From JBMOLK01 sp049325575 (GTDB taxonomy: Bacteria > Bacillota > Clostridia > Acetivibrionales > Acetivibrionaceae), in contig JBMOLK010000344.1 in NCBI GenBank assembly GCA_049325575.1, forward strand, positions 1 through 26,728: a DNA stretch of 26,728 bases. The letters run 5' to 3'. Of the stretch, positions 16,655-23,409 are shown in pieces. Position 1 is the stretch's first letter. Each line of letters opens with the position of its first letter. The notes under the pieces are model-generated. The model saw only the letters and a program-made list of their open reading frames with translations. It was not told where the DNA came from and searched no databases. The translations under genes were made by a program, and so were the position numbers.

Positions 16655-17692
16655 ATGGGTAGTAAGAAAGATATCAACTTATTACCGGAAGAGCTAAGGT
16701 ATGCATCACCAAAGGCTCTGGAGAAATGGAAAGATGGGGGAACACTTAAAGAAGCAAGTGAAGGATTTGAAGGCTTTAAAGGCTTAATGGATATAATATC
16801 ATCCAGGATGTCTTCAGTTCAATATGAAAAAAGTAAGGAACTTGTTTCCAACTTTTCAAAAACCTTAAAGGACAATTTAGTTGAGAACTTTCAACAAAAT
16901 TCCGACAGGTCTACAAGTTTTTTCAGGTCTCTTAGGAAAGATAAAATAAGGAATTTAGAAAGAATTCTGGATGTTAGTAAGAAAGATTTGATAGTCTCAA
17001 GCAAAATAAATTATGTCTATTGTACCGAGTCGGGAAAAGTTGTCGTTATAGATAAGGATTACGGTGGAGAACCTTGTACTGTAGCTGTAAAGGACTCTAC
17101 CAATATTCTGATTAAATGCGTCAAATTCCATAACGACATTCCCTACCTTTACCCGATATTTAACGAAAAGAAGTTAACCGGCGATATCATACATATGGAT
17201 GAGAATGAAATCTGGTATCTGGATGGTGAAGAAGTAACACTTGTAGTGTTTAAAAATAACAAACCGGATTTTCTTAAAATAAGCCTTAAAGGATTTGAGC
17301 AGAAAAAAAACTCAAAAGCGTTGTTTAGCTATTTGGATTGCTGTAAAATGCTTCACCTAAACAAAAGACTCAATGATCTTTTAATTAAAGACAGGAAAGT
17401 AAGGTTTGATGATATAGTAAAAATTCGTCCCGGATTTGCAATATACAAGGAAAACTACACTTATAAGGTGCTGTTGTTTGATGAGTGTAAAAATCCGTGT
17501 AATGAGTTTATATTGGATAGCCTTCCACTTATCAATGAAGAAGCATGGGATGTCTTATTCTCAAATGACATATATGAGTTTATCAGCACTAATAACTTTT
17601 CTTTTGATAACTTCAGGCAGGACAACGATCATATAGAGTATTGGGAGTATATAGGTTCAAAAAGGGTATGCTTAATGAGATGCAAAATATAA
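16655..17692 (+). CDS. Unrecognised 345-residue protein carried by the cotJC element
   Basis: I do not recognise this family. The first 110 residues are charged and helical (for example EKSKELVSNFSKTLKDNLVE), followed by a part that looks rich in beta strands with many aromatic and Lys residues to the end. There is no signal peptide, membrane segment or obvious catalytic motif; the few Cys are scattered (such as DCCKMLHL). The ATG at 16655 is preferred to the in-frame GTG at 16646 because AAGGAG lies 8 nt before it. It has its own promoter and a strong terminator and points to the right end of the element. It could be a maintenance, toxin-like or regulatory cargo; no function is claimed. Confidence 0.75.
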   Translation: MGSKKDINLLPEELRYASPKALEKWKDGGTLKEASEGFEGFKGLMDIISSRMSSVQYEKSKELVSNFSKTLKDNLVENFQQNSDRSTSFFRSLRKDKIRNLERILDVSKKDLIVSSKINYVYCTESGKVVVIDKDYGGEPCTVAVKDSTNILIKCVKFHNDIPYLYPIFNEKKLTGDIIHMDENEIWYLDGEEVTLVVFKNNKPDFLKISLKGFEQKKNSKALFSYLDCCKMLHLNKRLNDLLIKDRKVRFDDIVKIRPGFAIYKENYTYKVLLFDECKNPCNEFILDSLPLINEEAWDVLFSNDIYEFISTNNFSFDNFRQDNDHIEYWEYIGSKRVCLMRCKI

Positions 17693-17706
17693 AAACAATT
17701 CTGATT

Positions 17707-17745
17707 ACACCTCTTGCAAACTATTTAGCTAAGAGGTGTGTCTTT
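17707..17745 (+). terminator. Terminator of the element's cargo gene
   Basis: Perfect 9-bp stem ACACCTCTT and AAGAGGTGT (17707-17715, 17731-17739), followed by GTCTTT. It stops transcription before attR, so the cotJC 3' part is insulated from the cargo promoter. A GTG that could be read as the start of the downstream ORF (17738) lies inside this hairpin. Confidence 0.8.
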
Positions 17746-17778
17746 ATCATTAGAATGTTCATTTTCTGATATTCACTG

Positions 17779-17809
17779 TTATAAAAACATTAAATCGGGC
17801 GGGCCCGAT
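17779..17809. other. attR junction of the cotJC element
   Basis: The right boundary. Element-side arm TTATAAAAACATTAAAT (17779-17795), then the shared GGGCC core at 17801-17805, with predicted crossover GG at 17801-17802. Downstream, cotJC codons continue in frame. Confidence 0.75.
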
Positions 17810-18307
17810 GGAGAACTTGCCGCTTCACTAAGATACCTAAGCCAAAGGTTTAGCATGCCTACAGAAGTAGCAAAGTCGACATTAAATGATATAGGTACTG
17901 AAGAGCTTGCTCACCTAGAAATGGTAGGCTCTATGGTATACCAGCTAACCAGAGGTGTCCCTGCTGATGTTTTGGAAAGCATGGGTCTTGGTGCATACTA
18001 CTCGGACCATGATCATGCAGTATATCCTATAAGTGCTGCCGGTAACCCTTTTACTGCAGCATATATACAATCAAAGGGCGACCCTATAGCTGATTTGCAC
18101 GAAGATCTGGCAGCAGAGCAAAAAGCCCGCGCTACTTATGAAAACCTGATAAATATGGCTGATGACCCGGATGTAATTGATCCACTAAGGTTTTTAAGAG
18201 AAAGAGAAGTTGTACACTTCCAACGCTTTGGAGAAGCTCTTAGAGTAGTACAGGATAAGCTTGCTGAAAAGCCGTTTTATTTCACAAAACCTATCAACAG
18301 AGCATAG
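17801..18307 (+). CDS. cotJC: CotJC, C-terminal part (manganese-catalase-like coat protein)
   Basis: The frame is open upstream to a GTG at 17738, but those codons belong to the element and there is no proper ribosome site, so no independent start is annotated. From GGPDGELAASLRYLSQRF onward it is a complete CotJC: ferritin-like di-manganese ligand segments are visible at DGEL, the TEELAHLEM helix, the ADLHEDLAAEQKARATY helix and the REREVVHFQRF helix. CotJC is a manganese-catalase-family coat protein. Joined to the 5' part it would have 198 residues and all ligands. There is no frameshift or stop, which argues that the gene remains under selection and is rebuilt by excision. The LysM gene begins 51 nt downstream. 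Confidence 0.93.
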   Translation, partial: GPDGELAASLRYLSQRFSMPTEVAKSTLNDIGTEELAHLEMVGSMVYQLTRGVPADVLESMGLGAYYSDHDHAVYPISAAGNPFTAAYIQSKGDPIADLHEDLAAEQKARATYENLINMADDPDVIDPLRFLREREVVHFQRFGEALRVVQDKLAEKPFYFTKPINRA

Positions 18308-18358
18308 GTTTATCTAATCACCAATATATAGAAAATAACACATAAAGGATGTGATACC

Positions 18359-18715
18359 ATGTACCCGTACTTTCATTCAAGACAGCTTACAGCCCCTTTA
18401 GGCACTGTAAGTTATACAGTTCAACCGGGAGACACTTTAAGCAAGATTGCCAGATTCTACAATACTACTGTAGAAAACATACTTAAATTTAACTATATCC
18501 CTAATCCCAATGTAATTTATCCCGGAAGGACCCTTGTGATTCCAGAGTCTCCGGCAGAAGCAATAATTTATACTGTTCAGCCCGGTGATACTGTGTATTC
18601 AATTGCAAGGAAGTTTGGAACATATGTTAACAATATAGTTACATTCAACTATCTTGCCAACCCAAATTTGATATACCCCGGGCAGAAATTGGTGGTAACT
18701 GCTTCCCTCATGTAA
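18359..18715 (+). CDS. Double-LysM protein, probable spore coat/cortex protein
   Basis: 118 residues made almost entirely of two LysM peptidoglycan-binding repeats, at about 18-63 and 70-114, each with YTVQPGDT at the start and an IYPG motif near the end. There is no signal peptide, as in the coat/cortex protein SafA of Bacillus. It follows cotJC by 51 nt and is followed by a terminator, so it probably belongs to the cotJ transcription unit and would be a mother-cell protein that meets the cortex. That placement is inference from context. The AAAGGATGTG upstream is an acceptable ribosome site. Confidence 0.85.
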   Translation: MYPYFHSRQLTAPLGTVSYTVQPGDTLSKIARFYNTTVENILKFNYIPNPNVIYPGRTLVIPESPAEAIIYTVQPGDTVYSIARKFGTYVNNIVTFNYLANPNLIYPGQKLVVTASLM

Positions 18716-18741
18716 AAGGATAATACTCTTTTTAGACTAAT

Positions 18742-18783
18742 AACGAGTAAACATGGTTACAGATCCGTGTTTACTCGTTTTTT
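18742..18783 (+). terminator. Terminator of the cotJ-LysM operon
   Basis: Perfect 12-bp stem AACGAGTAAACA and TGTTTACTCGTT (18742-18753, 18768-18779), then TTTT. The loop and right half recur at 23325-23353. Confidence 0.9.
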
Positions 18784-18847
18784 CAAATCTATTAATAATT
18801 CATTTACATCATGTAAAAACAACTTCAATTCCCAAGACTGTTAAGCG
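18752..18847 (+). repeat. Left direct repeat flanking the GH26-GH9 pair
   Basis: Two blocks in the same order as on the other side of the GH genes: 18752-18780 matches 23325-23353 at 27 of 29 positions, and 18826-18847 matches 23388-23409 at 20 of 22. The second block is the 3' end of the UPF0210 gene, present here only as a remnant. Confidence 0.8.
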
Positions 18848-18935
18848 ACACAAACTTAATGCAATAAAATTATGACATTATTTCGAACAAATGATAAAAT
18901 AAAATTATATTAAATATTTAAAAAGGGGGAGTTCT

Positions 18936-20699
18936 ATGAATAAGAAACCTAAAATGATGGTTTTTTTAGCATCAGTGTTGACAGCTCTGATACCTCTAAT
19001 GTCATTCATCAATGCGGCAGTTGCTGTAACAGGAGAGGAAGTTAAGTACGAATTTGAGAACGGTGTCCATAATGGAGCCCAAATTTATACTGACTATGTT
19101 GGAAAAACCGATGATGGCCTGACATTTGACCTAAGCGGAGCGTCCTGCAGCTTTATTGGTCAGAAGGGAACAAGCACTTCAGTTAATGTTGAGATTGACC
19201 AGGAAGGGCTTTACGAGTTAATCGTCCGCTATGCACAGCCATATGACAAGAACAAAAAGGTTCAATATCTTAATGTAAATGGTTCTAATCAGGGAGAGGT
19301 AAGCTTTACATATACCCTTGCCTGGAAGGAAATTTCGGCGGGTATTGTAAAGCTTAAAGAAGGCACTAATAATATTCAATTTGAGAGCTATTGGGGGTAT
19401 ACCTTCTTTGATTACCTGATTGTAAAACCTGCAGATGAAAGCATTACAAATCTTAGGGTTGACAAAACATTGGTAAATCCTAACTCTACAAAGGAAGCAA
19501 AATCACTCATGAGCTATCTTGTTGACATTTACGGAAAGCATATACTTTCAGGTCAGCAGGAGCTTCCTGGCTCTCATAACTGGGAGGGCTCTGAGGCTGA
19601 ATTTACTTACATAAAAGAAAAAACCGGAGAAATGCCTGCAGTAAGAGGTTTTGACTTTATGAATTACAGGGGAAATGGATTAGGCTGGGATGATAAATGT
19701 GCCGAACGTGTTATTGATTGGTATAGGGTTAATAATGGTATACCTACAGTTTGCTGGCATTGGTTCTCGCCTGGAGATATCGGTAAGAAAGCTGATAATA
19801 GCTTTTACACTGATAGTACAACCTTCAGTATATCAAAGGCTTTAACTCCGGGAACAGCAGAAAATAAAGCACTGCTTAACGATATCGATTTTATGGCAGT
19901 AAAACTTAAGCAGGTTCGGGATGCGGGAGTACCCGTGCTGTTCAGACCTCTACATGAGGCTGAAGGTGGTTGGTTCTGGTGGGGCGCTGAAGGTCCTGAG
20001 AATTGTGTTAAGCTCTATAGACTTCTCTATGATAAGTTCACAAATGAATACGGACTAAATAACCTTATCTGGGTATGGACTTCCTATACTTTCGAAACAT
20101 CACCAAAGTGGTATCCGGGTGATGATGTAGTTGATATCGTTGGCTACGATAAGTATAACGCTAAGGATGGCCTGCCTAATGGAAGCGCAATTTCCTCTAC
20201 ATTCTATAATCTGGTACAGCTTACAGGCGGAAAAAAGATGGTTACAATGAGTGAAAATGATACAATTCCCAGGGTTTCAAATCTTATAAATGAAAGTGCT
20301 GGCTGGCTATATTTTTGTCCATGGTATGGCTGGTGGCTGACAGGAGAACAAAACAATCCTGTTGCCTGGCTGACTGAAATGTATCAAAGTGAATACTGTA
20401 TAACCCTAGATGAGCTTCCTGACCTTAAAACATACCCTATATCAGGCTTTACAACACCATCACCTACGCCTACCAGTGATCCGGAAATTTCATATGGAGA
20501 TTTAAACGGAGACGGTTCAATAAATTCAACAGATTATACAATTATGAAGAGATATATTCTTGGAATTATTAAAGAATTTGGTGTTTCAAGTAATGCAGCA
20601 GATTTAAATGGAGATGGTTCAATAAATTCAACAGATTATACAATTATGAAGAGATATTTGCTTCGTATAATATCTGACTTTCCTGTTAACGGAAAGTAA
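18936..20699 (+). CDS. Cellulosomal GH26 mannanase: CBM35-GH26-dockerin
   Basis: 587 residues. A signal peptide (basic start, hydrophobic core, AVA-type cleavage near 30) is followed by a CBM35-like domain (about 36-165), a GH26 domain (about 170-500), a short Pro/Thr linker and a type I dockerin (about 520-585). The catalytic acid/base is E341 in RPLHEAEGGWFWWG and the nucleophile E440 in TMSENDTIP; both match GH26 beta-mannanases. The dockerin has two calcium loops (DLNGDGSINSTD) with Ser-Thr and Lys-Arg at recognition positions in both repeats. It is secreted and would dock on a cohesin of the scaffoldin. A GGGGGAG site precedes the ATG. GH9 follows after 99 bp. Mannan as substrate is inferred from the family. 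Confidence 0.93.
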   Translation: MNKKPKMMVFLASVLTALIPLMSFINAAVAVTGEEVKYEFENGVHNGAQIYTDYVGKTDDGLTFDLSGASCSFIGQKGTSTSVNVEIDQEGLYELIVRYAQPYDKNKKVQYLNVNGSNQGEVSFTYTLAWKEISAGIVKLKEGTNNIQFESYWGYTFFDYLIVKPADESITNLRVDKTLVNPNSTKEAKSLMSYLVDIYGKHILSGQQELPGSHNWEGSEAEFTYIKEKTGEMPAVRGFDFMNYRGNGLGWDDKCAERVIDWYRVNNGIPTVCWHWFSPGDIGKKADNSFYTDSTTFSISKALTPGTAENKALLNDIDFMAVKLKQVRDAGVPVLFRPLHEAEGGWFWWGAEGPENCVKLYRLLYDKFTNEYGLNNLIWVWTSYTFETSPKWYPGDDVVDIVGYDKYNAKDGLPNGSAISSTFYNLVQLTGGKKMVTMSENDTIPRVSNLINESAGWLYFCPWYGWWLTGEQNNPVAWLTEMYQSEYCITLDELPDLKTYPISGFTTPSPTPTSDPEISYGDLNGDGSINSTDYTIMKRYILGIIKEFGVSSNAADLNGDGSINSTDYTIMKRYLLRIISDFPVNGK

Positions 20700-20781
20700 A
20701 TGAATCGCAATTAAATATTTGGTTCTAAGCAAACACTTTTAATCAGTCATCAAAAAAAATACAACTTTTTACTTAAGATTT
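20463..20781 (+). repeat. Linker-dockerin-3' noncoding repeat, copy 1
   Basis: About 319 bp nearly identical to 22950-23269, starting in the Pro/Thr linker, covering the dockerin and stop, and continuing about 80 bp into noncoding DNA up to the GH9 ribosome site. The noncoding part has only a few differences, so this is duplication rather than protein-level constraint. Confidence 0.92.
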
Positions 20782-20798
20782 AGAAAGGGAGAGATAAG

Positions 20799-23186
20799 AT
20801 GATAAAGGGGAAAAATTTTTTAAAGAAATTAAGAGCCTGGATTGTAAGCGGTGCTATCCTTGTCGCAGTAGTTATTCCGGGTGGCACTGTGAGTAATGCT
20901 GCTGATGTAGAATTTAACTATGCAAAAGCACTGCAGTATTCCCAATTTTTCTACGATGCGAACATGTGTGGTACTGGTGTTGACGAAAACAGTCTATACA
21001 GCTGGAGAGGTGATTGTCATGTTTATGATGCGGAGCTTCCACTTGATGCTGTAAACACCAATATGTCAGAAAGTTTCATTAGTAGAAATAGAAGTATACT
21101 TGATCCTGATGGAAATGGCACACTTGATGTTTCAGGTGGCTTTCATGATGCAGGAGACCATGTAAAATTCGGTATGCCTGAAGCATATTCCGGATCTACA
21201 TTAGGATGGGGATTTTATGAATTCAGAGAACAGTATGAAGCTACAGGACAGGATAATCATGCTAAAACAATTTTAAGATATTTTAACGATTACTTTATGA
21301 AGTCTACATATTTGGATAGTTCCGGTGAAGTGACAGCGTTTTGCTATCAAGTAGGTGATGGCGATATTGACCATGCTTATTGGAATGCACCTGAAGTTGA
21401 TGAAATGTTCAGAAGAGGATGGTTTGCTACTGAAGAAATGCCTTCAACTGACGTTGTGTCAGCAGCAGCAGCTTCACTTGCAGTAAACTATATGAATTTC
21501 AAAGATGAAGATCCTGAATATGCAGAAAAAAACCTTAAATATGCAAAAGCTTTATTCAAATTTGCAGAGACACATGATAAAGAAGTTAATACTGATGGAC
21601 CTAAAGGTTATTATACTTCATCTAAATGGCAGGATGATTATTCATGGGCTGGAGTATGGCTTTATTTAGCGACGCAGGATGATCATTATTTAGACGAAGT
21701 GTTCAAATATTATGATTATTATGCACCTCCTTCATGGACACATTGCTGGAATGATGTCTGGGCAGGTACAGCATGTATTTTAGCGGAAATAAATGATTTA
21801 TACGATAAAGATGGAACAGTATTTGAAGATAGATACAGAACAGCTGCTAATAAGAGCCCATATGAGGAAATAGATTTCTGGAGTCAGGTTGCAAAACTGG
21901 TTGATAACTGGATGACAGGCCAAACCGTTACCATAACACCTGGCGGATACTCATTCCTTAACCAATGGGGTTCTGCCAGATATAATACTGCTACTCAGTT
22001 TGTAGCCCTTGTTTATGACAAACATCATGGTGATCAACCATCAAAATACAGTGAGTGGGCAAAATCACAAATGGAATACATAATGGGTGATAATCCAATT
22101 AACCGCTGCTATATCGTAGGATATAGTGATATTTCTGCAAAGTATCCGCATCATAGAGCAGCATCCGGGTTGTCAAAAGCTGAAGATCCCGATCCGCATA
22201 AATATGTGCTTTATGGTGCATTAGTCGGTGGCCCGGGGTCTAATGACCAACATATAGACGTTACCTCGGATTATATTTATAATGAAGTAACAATAGACTA
22301 TAATGCTGCGTTTGTTGGAGCATGTGCCGGTCTCTACAGGTTCTTTGGTAATTCTTCAATGCAGGTTACACCGGATTTTCCACCAGAAGTTATTATAGAA
22401 GACCCCGGAGAGAATCCAGGTGGTTCTGCGTATTGGGTAGAAGCATTTGGTGTTGATATAAAACAGGCTGATGGACCAAAAGCTACTGAAGTAACCCTAT
22501 ATGTACGTTCTAATGTGAGGAACACTTCGAAAAACATTTCAGTTAGGTACTATTTTGATGCTACTGGAATGACATCACTTGATCCTGATAAAATAGAAAT
22601 GAGGCAGTTATATGATCAGACAGCAGCAGAAACCGAGTATGCAGCTGAACTTACAGGTCCTCATCACTATAAAGATAACATTTACTATGTTGAGATATCC
22701 TGGGAGGGCTTTGTAATCGCTAATTCCAATAAAAAGTATCAGTTTGCACTTGGCACGTATGCCTGGCAGAATTATTGGAATCCATCAGATGACTGGAGCT
22801 ATCAAGGCCTAAGTATTGAAGATGACAATTGGACAGGAACACCTGTGAAAACAGATAATATTTGTGTTTATGATGCCGGTGTTCTTGTAGGCGGTATTGA
22901 GCCGGATGGAACAACCCCTATAAAGCCTACACCATCAGCAACACCGATGCCTACACCTACCAGTAGTCCGGAAATTTTATATGGTGATTTGAATGGTGAC
23001 GGTTCAATAAATTCAACAGATTATACACTTATGAAGAGATATATTCTTGTAATTATTAAAGAATTTAGTGTTCCAAGTAATGCAGCAGATTTAAACGGAG
23101 ATGGTTCAATAAATTCAACAGATTATACACTTATGAAGAGATATCTGCTTCGTATAATACCTGACTTTCCTGTTAACGGAAAGTAA
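20799..23186 (+). CDS. Cellulosomal GH9 cellulase: GH9-CBM3c-dockerin
   Basis: 795 residues. Signal peptide (cleavage near SNAADV, about 35), GH9 catalytic domain (about 38-525), CBM3c (about 542-700), Pro/Thr linker and type I dockerin (about 727-790). Catalytic residues: DAGD at 117-120 (nucleophile/base Asp pair), the HHRAAS motif, and the acid E496 in YNEVTIDYNAA. GH9 with an adjoining CBM3c is the processive-endoglucanase architecture (Cel9G/CelI type), where CBM3c feeds the chain to the active site. It is secreted to the cellulosome. It lies 99 bp behind the GH26 gene and is probably co-expressed; no promoter is evident in the gap. A strong bidirectional terminator follows. Confidence 0.95.
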   Translation: MIKGKNFLKKLRAWIVSGAILVAVVIPGGTVSNAADVEFNYAKALQYSQFFYDANMCGTGVDENSLYSWRGDCHVYDAELPLDAVNTNMSESFISRNRSILDPDGNGTLDVSGGFHDAGDHVKFGMPEAYSGSTLGWGFYEFREQYEATGQDNHAKTILRYFNDYFMKSTYLDSSGEVTAFCYQVGDGDIDHAYWNAPEVDEMFRRGWFATEEMPSTDVVSAAAASLAVNYMNFKDEDPEYAEKNLKYAKALFKFAETHDKEVNTDGPKGYYTSSKWQDDYSWAGVWLYLATQDDHYLDEVFKYYDYYAPPSWTHCWNDVWAGTACILAEINDLYDKDGTVFEDRYRTAANKSPYEEIDFWSQVAKLVDNWMTGQTVTITPGGYSFLNQWGSARYNTATQFVALVYDKHHGDQPSKYSEWAKSQMEYIMGDNPINRCYIVGYSDISAKYPHHRAASGLSKAEDPDPHKYVLYGALVGGPGSNDQHIDVTSDYIYNEVTIDYNAAFVGACAGLYRFFGNSSMQVTPDFPPEVIIEDPGENPGGSAYWVEAFGVDIKQADGPKATEVTLYVRSNVRNTSKNISVRYYFDATGMTSLDPDKIEMRQLYDQTAAETEYAAELTGPHHYKDNIYYVEISWEGFVIANSNKKYQFALGTYAWQNYWNPSDDWSYQGLSIEDDNWTGTPVKTDNICVYDAGVLVGGIEPDGTTPIKPTPSATPMPTPTSSPEILYGDLNGDGSINSTDYTLMKRYILVIIKEFSVPSNAADLNGDGSINSTDYTLMKRYLLRIIPDFPVNGK

Positions 23187-23269
23187 ATGAATCGCAATTA
23201 AATATTTGGTTCTAAGCAAACACTTTTAATCAGTCATCAAAAAGAATACAACTTTTTTGCTTAAGATTC
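22950..23269 (+). repeat. Linker-dockerin-3' noncoding repeat, copy 2
   Basis: Second copy of the block at 20463-20781, ending just before the GH9 terminator. Both dockerin repeats here read CTT (Leu) where both in copy 1 read ATT (Ile). Confidence 0.92.
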
Positions 23270-23275
23270 AGGAAT

Positions 23276-23319
23276 AAAAAAAATTATCCCATGGCAGTCA
23301 TTCATGGGATAATTTTTTT
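23276..23319. terminator. Bidirectional terminator between GH9 and the UPF0210 gene
   Basis: Core stem ATTATCCCATG and CATGGGATAAT (23283-23293, 23303-23313), bounded by an A-run on the left and T-run on the right that extend the pairing. It can stop GH9 transcription from the left and UPF0210 transcription from the right. Confidence 0.9.
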
Positions 23320-23324
23320 ATAGG

Positions 23325-23409
23325 CATGGTTACGTATCCGTGTTTACTCGTTTCACACATATCTCAAATTAATATTATGAACATAATCAATTCCTAAGGC
23401 TGTTAAGCG
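23325..23409 (+). repeat. Right direct repeat flanking the GH26-GH9 pair
   Basis: Contains the loop and right half of the LysM-operon terminator (23325-23353) without its left arm, then a spacer, then the 3' end of the UPF0210 gene (23388-23409). See the copy at 18752-18847. Confidence 0.8.

Larger units (their letters stand above)
14631..17802. mobile_element. Skin-like intervening element inside cotJC (3172 bp)
   Basis: Bounded by the shared GGGCC core within identical Gly-Gly-Pro-Asp codons of cotJC. It carries a large serine recombinase on the minus strand, a small ORF overlapping the recombinase start, and an unrecognised plus-strand gene with its own promoter and terminator. It has no phage structural genes, so it is far smaller than SPbeta or skin. 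If the ends are joined, a 46-bp dyad appears, as expected for a serine-integrase attP. Both boundary positions can shift by a few bases within the shared core. By analogy to sigK-skin and spsM-SPbeta, it probably leaves the mother-cell chromosome during sporulation and stays in the germ line; regulation is inferred. Confidence 0.9.

Noticed and set aside
17738..17800. A GTG start for the downstream CotJC reading frame, making it a stand-alone 189-residue protein.
   Set aside because: The GTG lies within the stem of a terminator, has no properly spaced ribosome site, and the first 20 residues have no likeness to CotJC. The frame is open only by chance up to the junction.
18860..18935. A sigma-I type promoter (CGAA -10) for the cellulosomal genes, suggested by TTCGAAC upstream of GH26.
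   Set aside because: No matching -35 (CCC/AAA-type) was found at the right spacing; the CGAA alone is too short to trust.
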